A stretch of 64,000 nucleotides of DNA from Chelonoidis abingdonii (Eukaryota > Chordata > Testudines > Testudinidae): assembly GCF_003597395.2 (NCBI RefSeq), contig NC_133769.1, positions 179,074,275-179,138,274 of the forward strand. Direction: 5' to 3'. How positions within the stretch are numbered: the first letter of the stretch is position 1; every line of letters begins with the position of its first letter. The translations under genes were made by a program, and so were the position numbers. The notes under the pieces were generated by a model. It was not told the origin of the DNA and searched no databases. It saw only the letters and a list, made by a program, of their open reading frames with translations. This document shows positions 33,325 to 43,439 of the stretch, piece after piece.

Positions 33325-33520
33325 CCAGCATTTTCAAAAGTGGCCTCTGGCTTTGTATGCCCAGGTCCAGGCCCATTAAGCTTGGTGTCCAGTGATGCTG
33401 AGCCCCTGATGAGCCCATTGACTTTAGTTGGAGTTGTGGGCGCTCAGCAGGTCTGAAAAACAGTCCCATGTCATCTCAGGTTAAGCACCCAAAATGAGAG
33501 GCCACTTTTGAAAATGTTGG
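33325..33520. mobile_element. 196-bp foldback element with 24-bp terminal inverted repeats
   Basis: 33325-33348 and 33497-33520 are inverted copies with one mismatch in 24 (left begins CCAGCATTTTCAAAAGTGGC). Such units with TTTTCAAAAGTGGCC termini occur in many amniotes. Non-coding; no TSD identified. Confidence 0.8.
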
Positions 33521-35335
33521 CCCATGTAAACAAATAACGATGCTAGACTTCTGTGGGCCAAGTTAATTTTGCTGTGGGACATTTGTAGCTTATGAGACAA
33601 CATCATAGTTTGTTTAGTCCAAAAAGCGAATCAGGAACACCGCCCCTTTGTGGCAGATTTACAGGTGCAAAATATCTAGCACTTCAAGTTTTTCTCAACT
33701 GATAACTTATATGCAGAGAAGGTTTTTTTAGTTCTGCAGTCTGAAGTGAGCTGTTCCACTTTGACAATCCCCCGTGTAGTCTATTTTATACAACCTGGAT
33801 TCACAAATCCTTACAAAAGCAGCACAAATTGGAATTCTGGATGGTGTTCATGTTACAGAGCGGGTTTGTGTGCCATTTGCTTTGGCTAAACTGTGTCCTA
33901 TAGAGTCTGTTGTGCTGGATTACACTGCATCTTTTTATCAGATTCAGGTTTTTATAGCTCCTGGGCACAGCTTTAGTTACAAAGGCAGTTGTCAGAATTT
34001 TTGTTGCATGTAAGCCACTCCCCATCTTAATCTATCTCATGGCCCTATATGTCAGACGCAATGCTTCCCGTGGAGGCCAAGACGAAATGAGCAGTGTTGT
34101 GGAACTATGGAAGGAACACCATCCATTAACAACCAATAAAAAGGTCTATTGAAAGAATGGGGTTCCAGCTTTTACAGTACAGAACTGCATGGATGGCATC
34201 ACCATTAGTGCAAGAGGCTAACCAAGCTCAATGATTGCTTTCATCAAATAAGCCACAACCATAAGCCATTTGCTGGCTGGGCACTCTTAAACTAGTGCAG
34301 GAGCTGTAAGTAGATTCAAGCCAAAATTCTACAGCTGGTCTCTAGCATCAGTTCAGCTGGGTGTTCCTGTCCTCCAGCAGTGCAAATGTCAGCAGAGCAA
34401 AACAGTTCATAAACAGGGTGAGGTGAACTGCAGTTGCCTAACACTCAGGGCATTAGCATCAGGGACAATGGGCCAAATTCTTTCTGTTACACTGAGGCAA
34501 CCTCGTTGCCTTCAGGGAAGTGCATGGGCATTGGCCTTGTGATTTCACACAGAAGAGTGAATGTTGCAGGCCCCAGTGAGAAGCTCAGGAAAAGATTGTT
34601 CCTCAGTTACTCCCTAGCATGGCAATGGTCACACAGAGAGACTACTGCACAGCATGGAATTTCACCTACGTCTTCTGAGTCCCAGGCCAGTGTCTAATTT
34701 AACATCCTTTGTCCACTCTTCTGCCGCACCCCTTCAGGTGACCACATTCTCACAAGCAGGGGCTTTTGCTTTTGCAAACGTGCTGGTGAAAAAGACAAAC
34801 CTACCTCCTTTTGAATATTCATCTAAAATTAATTAAAAGGCTGGGAACATCATCAAAGCAAATCCATATTTCTTGGTTAAATGAATGCTCACAAATACTT
34901 TCTGTGCATTATTGTCTTGCTCTAGTCTGCAGACCCCCTGAGAAATTAATTTAGCCTCTGCCATTGCAGACTCTATTTGACTAGCAATAAGTACAGCTTG
35001 CTATAAAGTTAGTTCTGGTTCAGTAGTAATTACTTACGTGGTAGGGAAGTCTTCTCCATGAGCTAGTCTCAGTTCATCTCATCTGACATATACCTGTAAT
35101 GCGCTGTAACAAATTCACAGAGAGTAGTAATATATTGGTCAATAGCTTCACACCCACTTTCTACTGCCACATTCATTGTAGGCATGAAAAATTATTTAAA
35201 GATTAAATGGCAATAGTGTTATGGGTTGTCAGGAATAGGAAATGTACAAGCCACTCACTGACCTTCAGTACATGGAGAGAGTCTCAACAAAGCTTGCCTG
35301 GGACTTGGGAGATCATCCCACATTTACAACAAGGC
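33521..35335. other. 1.8 kb without a recognised feature
   Basis: Apparently unique sequence; no gene-like frame. Confidence 0.35.
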
Positions 35336-35432
35336 TAAAGGCCCAGAACCTCAGCTGGTATGGAGCAGCCTAGCTCCGCTGAAGTCTGTGGAGTTCTGGC
35401 AAATTTTTCACCTGAGAATCTGGCCTTCAGTC
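35336..35432. repeat. Old amniote hairpin repeat remnant
   Basis: AGAACCTCAGCTGG on the left and a decayed inverse (GAATCTGGCCTTC preceded by GAAGTCTGTGGAG) on the right recall a foldback unit in which a GCTCC...GGAGC core sits between CAGCTG-bearing arms. Heavily worn. Confidence 0.45.
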
Positions 35433-36496
35433 TTCTAACATAAAAATCCAGTTAGTACAGGGGAATGCAGACTCACTAGAGTATGGCAGACATGCGCAAG
35501 GTGGAGTAAAAGAGAACAGCACCAGACAGCGTAAGCAGTTTCTCTATGGAGGAACCTCCAAATACCCATGAGAACTGTTCTCCTGTCACTTTAGTGTGGA
35601 AACACCCCACATGGGCAGGGGCTAAAGCATGTCAACATTGTGGAACCTGGAAAAGCATCATGCACCAGCAATCAGATTTCCTGGAGTGCTGGTCAAGAGG
35701 GGGCTTTCTTCTGATGTCACAACCAATCCCCCCAGCTCTCTACACTTGCACCCTGGGAGAGGAGGAGAAGAAAGGAGGGGGCAATGTCAATGGCACTGGG
35801 GAATGAGAGAGGAAAGAAAGGGAAGGAATATTGTCAGAAGGCAACAGGCAATGGAACAGGGGAAGAGGTGAAGTGTGATTGAGCAACTTACTTATTGACC
35901 AGCTCCTTGTCTTTTACTGGGGAGGACACCAGACAGTCCTAGCAGTTGATGGGGCCAGAGGGAAGCCCCAGCAGTACGAAAAGGTGGGAGGAGAGAAAAG
36001 GGTGTATGAAGGAGAGACTGCATGTGTGCTGTCACAATAGCACATGCTACCCAACAATGAGTCTTTCATAGTGAGTGGGAAACAGAGGGTTCTCCTTCCC
36101 AGTGGGCCCACAGGAAGGAGCAGGTTGCTCTCATGGTTTCCCCACAAAGCCCCTGCTGCTTCCAGTCACATTCCCTGCAGATCCCCTCAGATCTGCAGCA
36201 GCTGGACTATCTTCCTACCGCCCTCAGAGGACTGGGTTTGGGTCAGAACAGGGTGAACAGGGAACATTGGTGATTGGGAGAGCATTTCGCCCTTCTTGAG
36301 GACTTGCTGAGCTGTGCGAGAGAGGAGAGGTCTCCATGAACTATTGGAGGCTAATAGACCCCAGCCCTGCAAGCATTTTTGTTGCGAGGTTCTCTTGTTT
36401 CCATTGGGAAGTCTAGGGGGTAGATTACCTGGAGAGTGCTCAAGCTGATGATTTTGATGTAAGAAGAGAGCTCTAACCATGTATGGACAATTTGTG
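35433..36496. other. About 1.1 kb without a recognised feature
   Basis: Purine-rich patch at 35755-35870; otherwise unremarkable. Confidence 0.35.
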
Positions 36497-36504
36497 TATA
36501 TCAC

Positions 36505-36838
36505 CAGGGCTGGTGCTTCCATTAGGTGATCCTAGGCGGTCGCCTAGGGCGCCAGGATTCGGGGGGCAGCATTTTGTGTGTGCCCCACGGGAGCTTCTGG
36601 TTCTGCTCCCGTCGTGCCATCGAAGAAGGACCTTCTGCCGACGTGCCATGGAAAACAGCGGCAGATAATTGAGCAGCTCAATGACTGCCGCTGTCGCCTG
36701 CGGCATTTCGGCTGAGTGTCCTTCTTTGGCAGTGTGATGGGAGTGGAACCGGAAAGTCCCACGTGCCCCATGGGGAGCGCACAAAATGCCGCCTCCAGAA
36801 TTCTGCCTAGGGCGCCAGAAACTCTGGCGCTGCTCCTG
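36505..36838. mobile_element. Non-autonomous hAT-type transposon, 334 bp, 8-bp TSD
   Basis: Seen: starts CAGGGCTGGTGC and ends GGCGCTGCTCCTG, flanked by TATATCAC (36497-36504) and TATACCAC (36839-36846), an octamer with one mismatch. Internal GCCTAGGGCGCCAG occurs near both ends (36540-36555 and 36806-36820). GC-rich and non-coding. It resembles the 222-bp element at 24057 in its CAGGGC terminus and in the internal GGCGGC-type words, so both may have used related transposases. Confidence 0.85.
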
Positions 36839-36846
36839 TATACCAC

Positions 36847-38854
36847 AGAGCAGTTCATGCTGGTATAAGTAAAGTTAAACTGGTGCAACTCCCTCAAACA
36901 GTTGAGGATTCAGTCTCCAGCAGCCATGTGAGTATCTACACTAATCTCCTTTCCAGTGACTGAGATGTTGAGCTTCAGCCCTAGAGCTCAGCAAGGGGAG
37001 TCCAGGGAAAGCATTAGATTTTCCTTTTTTTGTTTTTTTCCTTTTGCTATAAAGAAGGGAAAGAAAACTTGAGAGGACTTGGCATCTCCATTTAACCAGT
37101 CTAGTTTTAGGATCTCATAACTATAGATCCCTTGTCTGATTCACTTCAAATGAGATGGTGGTGTGGGTGTTGCTCTTTACTTAGCCATGTAATATGAAGG
37201 AACCACCCACGTACCGAGGAGTCCACATGATCATATTTACTCACTTTAAGCCAAGGCCTAGCTACATATACACTGCTACTCTGCAGACTTCTGGCAGATC
37301 CCAGGTCACAGGGAGCACCGCTAGAGGTCTCACAAACTATTTAAAGGGATACTACCCACTACAGATAGAAAAATTCTACCTCAGTGCCTGAGCTAAGCTA
37401 TCCATTTTGAAGCCAATATAACTCTTTTATGGCTTTCAAATGAGAGGATTAAAGTCCGGTTTTTAACAGAAACTCAGTAGCAACTATGGAGTGACTACCC
37501 TTGCTTCATAACTATGCCAATTGTACTGAAGAAATCTGACTCATGCTAACTGTATAAGGAGGAGCCTGCTTTTATGAATCAGTTTTCTTTCTTCATACAG
37601 CTGCAGTTTATAATACAACCTCCACTTATTGATGTAGTGACTTTAGCAATAAATGATGCATGAACTATCTGAAGAGTTACTGGAAAGTGTCCCTTGGTAA
37701 GCCCTAGGGAAGAATTGTTGTCTCACTAATGGAGGCAAAGCCTAATTACTTCCTAAATCAATTAACCTGAAAGGCCAAACTATATACACACACAGAGCTA
37801 AGCATGCACATGCACACTCTGCAATACTCAGAGCAATGCATAAAGCCATAGTATGCACATCCACCCTCATTGTCCCCTCACATGTTCACTGCCGTGTTGA
37901 TAGACCGCCGAGTTACCACCCTCATTGCCTCCTCATTTGTGCCCCGTTGCATACCCACAGACAGAAATACAAGCTCACTGCTGTACATGTGCACACACAA
38001 TCGCACTCAGACATGCACAGCTAATCCCCCGACCCGTGTATGTTACGTTTCCCCTCTGTGCCTGAGTCACAGAGTCTGAGTCTATTACAACTTGCTACTA
38101 AAGACATTGGCTTTTTCGCTCAAGCCATGGAAGCTCATGCTTTCAGTTCTGGTGGGTCCTGCTTCAAGGACCTATGTCAGCCAAGATGGTGACCATCATA
38201 GCCACACATCTACTGCCTGTCCATTCATGCTCATGGCACTGCACGCTTGCTGACAGGCATAACTCTCATTAAAAGTAAATGGGCAATAAACAGAAGTTAT
38301 CGTGGCTAGTCCTAACAATTTCCATTCAGCCTGGGGTCTAAAAGGAAGTGTCTCTGAACTGCAGTGAAGCAAGCAAGCATGAAGGTGGCTTGTCTAGTCG
38401 TCCCATAGCAAATATGTACCATCCTAAGTTATAGACCATTGGAAAGACCAAAGACCAGAGTGACTCCCCAGACATGGAGAGGCTGGGACAGTTTTCCACA
38501 TGCACACAATACACTGTCATTCATTACCAAACTTTTGAAAAGGATTGACCTTTCAGCTAATAAGGAATTTCCTTCAGATTTTGTAATGGAAACATCCCCC
38601 CAGCCTTTCACTATAACATTAAAAACACAATAAAAGACAATACTGACCATTGTTTATGTAGGGTCGAAAATATTTTGGTTTCAGCGCTACAAGCCTCCTG
38701 GGCACAGATCCCTGGTGATTGTAGAGATCTTCAGGAGGCAGAAGGGGATGGGTTCAGGTTCTGGGCCTGCCACAACTTGGCTACAATTACTACACCAGAC
38801 TATGCAAGGAAGAGTGAGTGATACAATACCACTTATCTCATACTAGACCAATGA
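36847..38854. other. 2.0 kb without a recognised feature
   Basis: T-rich run at 37020-37045. Otherwise apparently unique. Confidence 0.35.
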
Positions 38855-39112
38855 CCTGCCTATTGTGGGTAGCAAATCTGTGTGTGTGTGCACGCACGCA
38901 CACGCGAGCAATGAGGAACGCATTCTTTTGTGTTCGTAGTTCATTGCATTATGTTCTGGCGCTATGCAGCTTGTTGAATAGCATCACCCAGGGAGCTATA
39001 ATTCAGCATGACACGAGGTGCACTAACATGAATGGGAAATGAGCCCTCCTTTGCCACTGTGGAAGCCCAAAGAGAGTGTGATACAGTCACCTCCCTCCTT
39101 GTAAGTGCACAT
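38855..39112. repeat. Repeat shared with 49440-49695
   Basis: Shared blocks in the same order and orientation: GTGGGTAGCAAATCTG, TTCATTGCATT, TGTTCTG, TTGAATAGCATC and CTCCTTTGC. Similarity covers about 250 bases with many differences. A mixed TG/CG/CA run (38878-38908) is expanded in this copy only. The family is not identified. Confidence 0.75.
38878..38908. repeat. Alternating purine-pyrimidine run
   Basis: (TG)n followed by CACGCACGCACACGCG: a strictly alternating tract capable in principle of left-handed DNA. Confidence 0.85.
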
Positions 39113-40179
39113 ATGCTGCTGGAGAGCCAGCTGAGGAAAGACAAGCTAACTAGTGAGCCCTATTCCCAGTGCTGTGCCACTGACATCCTGGTAGACACAG
39201 ACAGCAGCTGAATCACTGTGTTATAATTTCAAGCTCCGTTAGAGAAACAAGGGGGGTGGCAATCGATGCTTGCTGAAAAGAAAAGAGCAACACCTGAGGG
39301 GGAAAGAAATGCTGCTCACAAACTGTTATGGGGTCATAACAAGCATGGAAGAGATTAAACGAAACCCTTGAGAATGTCTCTTTGAATCCAGTGAGCTTCA
39401 TTTAGTCCATACTGAAACTGGCTGGCTGAAAGCTGAATGCACGTCCCAGCTAAGGTTCATGGACAGGGGAAGCTATGGAAACCTCAAGTTTGGATGGATA
39501 TTGGGTTTCCTTCCCCTGTGCCAGCAGCTTGTCCTTCTCCTGCTGGATCACTTTGAATGTCCCGGCCCTGCAAAGTCCATCCTGCAAGGACCCTGGCAGG
39601 TCAGTGGTGTTTTTTTCCTGCTTGGTAGATCCCAGCGTTAAACATTTCATAATGGTCTGCACTATAGAGGTATACACTAGTCCCAGAGTGCATGCCCTGG
39701 GAGTGCAAAATGGGACTTTTATGATACAGGCAGCCATTAGAAATGAAGCCAGATCAGCTTTATTTGCTTGCACTGGCACAACTGGCCTTAAAGGTAGAGT
39801 ATTGATGGGGGAACCACAAAAGAGTCTAGGTTACATATGGCAAAAAAAAGCCACAAAATTCAGATGTTTCTCACCTCAGCCTATGAGCTCGTTAGCTTTC
39901 ATAAGCTAATCAGGGGTGGGTTAGTATTTGGATGGGAGAGAAAGCCAAGGAAAAAGCCAGTTTGCTATGGGATGTTCTGTTAGTGATTTGGTAGGTGGGG
40001 CTCTTCCCTTTGATCAGTGCCCTAGCCTGCTAGTAGGGGCATTGTGCTACTGGGGCGCTGCTGTAGCTCACAGGAAATGTTGCTGGTCATTAACAATCCC
40101 ATAGTAAATGTTTAATGCATAATGGTATTAGCCCAGGTCAAATTCTAATTTGTGTAATTACATTCTATTTGCATCAAAT
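39113..40179. other. No recognised feature
   Basis: About 1.1 kb; a 144-codon plus-strand frame at 39475-39909 has no recognisable domain. Confidence 0.35.
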
Positions 40180-40346
40180 CCCATTGCCATTTCAGGTGCA
40201 ATCCAATACTGCACCCATGCTGTTTACTGTAATCCTTGTTGCTTATGTCTGAACTGGACATTGAGCTCCTCAGGGCAGAACCCTGCCTTCTCGATGTGCT
40301 ATAATGTGCCTTGCACACCAGTGGTGCTGTACAAATAATAAAGAAC
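40180..40346 (+). mobile_element. MIR/L2-type SINE tail
   Basis: GACATTGAGCTCCTCAGGGC, AGAACCCTGCCTT, TGTGCCTTGCACACCAGTGG and TGCTGTACAAATAATAAAG make up the typical 3' tail. The endogenous retrovirus integrated just after its terminal AATAATAAAG. Confidence 0.75.
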
Positions 40347-40350
40347 AATG

Positions 40351-40728
40351 TGTGAAAGTAGAATGAATTATATTGTAAAAATAAGAATGGATTAAAGAAA
40401 TGTTGTATGTACCTTTAAGCAGAAATAAGAAATGTTGAAATACAGGTGCCAGGAAAAGAAACATTAGGCATAAACAAGGGTGCTAATGGCGAACATTAAC
40501 AGAAGATCGTAATAGTTAGTAAGGAAATAAGATATTCCATGGCTAGCCCAGTAAACTTATCAGATTCTGCTTCCTTTGTTATCTTGCTAAGTGCTCCCCC
40601 CCTTTTATCTGTATAAATAAGATAGTTTGTGTCTTGTATGCTGCTCACATTATCTGGGTGTATTAGCAGAGCGCTGTGCTAATAAACAGAGTGGCTGACA
40701 AACTGTGAGTCTGTAGTCAACTTTGACA
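40351..40728 (+). repeat. 5' LTR of the endogenous retrovirus
   Basis: 378 bases, TGTGAAAGTAG...CTTTGACA. Contains a TATA-like TGTATAAATAAG near 40610 and a polyadenylation-type AATAAA at 40681, so the U3-R-U5 order is as expected. Close match to 48047-48422 except around 40530-40565. Confidence 0.92.
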
Positions 40729-40731
40729 ATT

Positions 40732-40749
40732 TGGAGGTTCCACCGAGAT
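40732..40749 (+). promoter_or_regulatory. Primer binding site, tRNA-Gln type
   Basis: TGGAGGTTCCACCGAGAT is the complement of the last 18 bases of vertebrate tRNA-Gln including CCA, as I remember that tRNA. It starts three bases after the LTR end, the usual position. It indicates that tRNA-Gln primed minus-strand synthesis. Confidence 0.85.
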
Positions 40750-41188
40750 GCAACGTCTTCACTGGGGCTGTGTGATTCCTGACCGTTTTGTAGGATGACC
40801 GTGGCAGCCGGCACTGGGCATTTGGCTCAAGCGGTCCTCTACTAGAACGGAAAGGCGCACAACCCTAGTAAGTCTACCGCACCGAACCTGTTGGTTCCCA
40901 CTCTGTTCTGGTAGGGATCCCGATCTGACATCAGGAATCTGTCAGTATATTTCTGTATTTTGTCCAGACTGAGGACTGTCCTGTCTCTGTGTCTATCTGT
41001 CCTCTTGTGGAGTGTTTGAGTCTGGTGCCGTCTCCGTCCGGATAGGCCAACCAAGGGGTTCCTGTCCCGCTGGTCTGAGTGAGTGGAATCTGCACAATCA
41101 CAGCCGCACCGCACTTGGGTAAAACCTGGTGTGAAAGGCAAGGCACTGAGCAGTAGCCTGTGGGCTCCTTTTGTGTGTTGCACTGGGC

Positions 41189-42145
41189 ATGGCTCTGACG
41201 CACACGAATTTCTTCTTGTGTGATTGGTGTGTGAAGTCTCCTGTATGGTAACCAGACGTCTAAGTTGGACAGTTCCCTAAATGAACACCGTCTCATTATT
41301 TAAGGACGGGTCCGGCTCCTGTAAAAGGGTCCAGACTCCTGTAAATTTCTGGAAAAAATGGTCTAGGCAAATTCAGGGGGATCCAAAACTCAGGGCCAAC
41401 TGTTAAAATCTGGACAAAGACTGAGTGAACGTTTAGTAAGGACAAACTCGGCCAACCTAAACTAAATTGGCTAAAGGAGAGGTTAATTGTTTCATGCAGT
41501 GGTGGGAAGATGCAATCGTAGGTTGAACAAATCAAAACTCTTCTCTCAATATTCAAATAATAAGTTAAAAGCTTTATTAAAAGCCTTCTCTCCCACCACA
41601 GACTGAGCGCTCCCCTTACCCCGTTCTCCAAACCCCGGATCGATCCAACTCCCTTCACATCCCATCTCATTGCTAAAAAGGACAACAAGCCCCTTGTCTG
41701 TTCCCCTTTGTTGTCTGCCTCAGAAATTGATTCTTAGTGTTCCACTACCATTCAGCAAGGCAGGGTGGGCTCTTCAACTAGCCCCCACCCTTCTGGTCCC
41801 TTTCCTTGACATTTCTTTCAAAATTGTGAATGACCACAATGCACTCACAAATGGTTCATTGAAAAAGCAGGATCGAGCCCAGACAAGTAGGCAAGCACAG
41901 ATAAAGAAACTGAAAAACAGTTGAAGCCTAAGGAATAGTGTAGGATAAGAAAAGCAGTAAGTGGCAGCATGAACCCCTGGAACAATACTTAAAATGGTGA
42001 AATCTGAGTGAGAAAGGGTGTCTTTTGGAGATAAACAAGTGATTAAGAAAAGAGAGTGAAAAGTTACATCTACAGAGCTGAAGAGAATTAAGCAGTTATC
42101 TTGTGGAAAATGTAAAAAGGACCATGTTAAAGAGAGAGAATTCTG
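41189..42145 (+). pseudogene. Possible gag remnant
   Basis: Position argues for gag: it follows the leader. An ATG at 41189 opens a short frame (MALTHTNFF) that soon stops. Near 42102-42140 a frame reads C-G-K-C-K-K-D-H, which resembles the start of a nucleocapsid zinc knuckle (C-x2-C-x4-H-x4-C) with one residue missing and the last Cys absent. No other domain can be named. Low certainty. Confidence 0.3.
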
Positions 42146-42350
42146 GGTTTCTTTGCAGCCATTCTAAGGGAAAATGGGCCCTTTTCCAGAAGAATGCGTA
42201 AATAATCCAAATATATATCAGCTATGTAAAAACAGCAGTGAAGAAATGTTAAGGAAAAGAAAATGCATATGTATCTATTTGTCTGTGAAAATATGTAAAG
42301 TTACTAAGAATCTTAAACTACCATCTGGTTGTAAAACTCCTGTTTTCTAG
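41968..42350 (+). repeat. Internal ERV segment, copy 1
   Basis: Matches 42919-43432 in order: GCATGAAC, AACAAGTG(G)ATTAAGAAAAG, AGAAAATGCATAT, GTCTGTGAAAATAT and CCATCTGGTT...AAAACTCCTG. This copy is the cleaner one. Confidence 0.85.
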
Positions 42351-42918
42351 TGTGAGATAAATTTGTTTTGTTTTTGTTTTTAATGACAAACATTAAGGAA
42401 TCGCAAACTAATCACTAGAGGTTCACGCCTCCCCGTACACTCAGGCTTTGAGAATGCAATGAGCCAGCATGTTTAAAAGTCCCATTCTCATTGAAAATAG
42501 GACAAGCGAAGGTCTCCTATGCGTCTGTTCGCCCCGTGTCTGTCAATTGGGTACATGCCCCTCAGAAATGATCTTCAAGTGTTCGTATGTGTTACCTGAG
42601 ATAAGAGACACATTAGTAGAGGGTGGTCTCAACCTGCCACAACCTGACTGTCTTACCTGGCCTTTCGCTTGAACATTCTCTTTCAAACACATTGTGAGTA
42701 GAACACCTGAACAATTCTAGCACTCAACATATGTTCATTTGCAAAAGATAGCAAAGACCTATGGGGGAGCCCACGTAGACATATAAGGTAAATGGCTCCA
42801 TAGAGCACAAATGACGTCATAATTAGAACTGTAGAACACGAAACACAGGGTTGAATAAGCCTAAAGGCAACTAGTCTATCAGTGGGAAATTAGAGATATG
42901 CACGATAAGTGACAGCGT

Positions 42919-43432
42919 GCATGAACACCTTGGAAAATACTTCAAAGGTGAAAATGATATCTTTGAGGTGCGAAAAAGAATGTTCATATTTAATTTATAT
43001 GGGAGAAATTAAACAAGTGGATTAAGAAAAGATGGAGTGAAAGAGGTTCTGCTATCAAAAACAACGCAGCTGAAGAATTAGAGCCAGACTTATGTGGAAA
43101 AATCAATTGAAAAAGAGACCTAGTCTTAGAAAAACCAGAGGACAAAGAATTCCATGGTGAGATCTCTATTATGCGCACACGCATTCTATTAAAGCGATTG
43201 CTCGGGGTGGCTATGAGATCTTGTTCGGCAGCAGGACGCGAGTGCGAGTGAGAGTTTAGGATTTCCAAAATATATTTCAATTAATGTTATAAAATTGTCA
43301 AGTGTAAGCATATATTAAGGAAACCAAGAAAATGCATATACACTCAGGTATTTAGTCTGTGAAAATATTGCTAGACTAGTTCTAAGAATCTGAAACTAAC
43401 ACATCTGGTTTGTAAAAAAACACTCCTGTATT
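42919..43432 (+). repeat. Internal ERV segment, copy 2, noisy
   Basis: Relative of 41968-42350 carrying many extra single bases and one block of about 100 extra bases with several CpGs near 43153-43255. The distance between matching landmarks grows from 951 to 1079 bases along the segment. Confidence 0.82.
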
Positions 43433-43439
43433 TTCTCTA

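Noticed and set aside
40732..40749. tRNA gene
   Set aside because: Only the 18 bases complementary to a tRNA 3' end are present, and they lie where a primer binding site belongs. No cloverleaf.
40842..41296. 113- and 121-codon minus-strand frames
   Set aside because: They are antisense to the retroviral leader and have no known counterpart.
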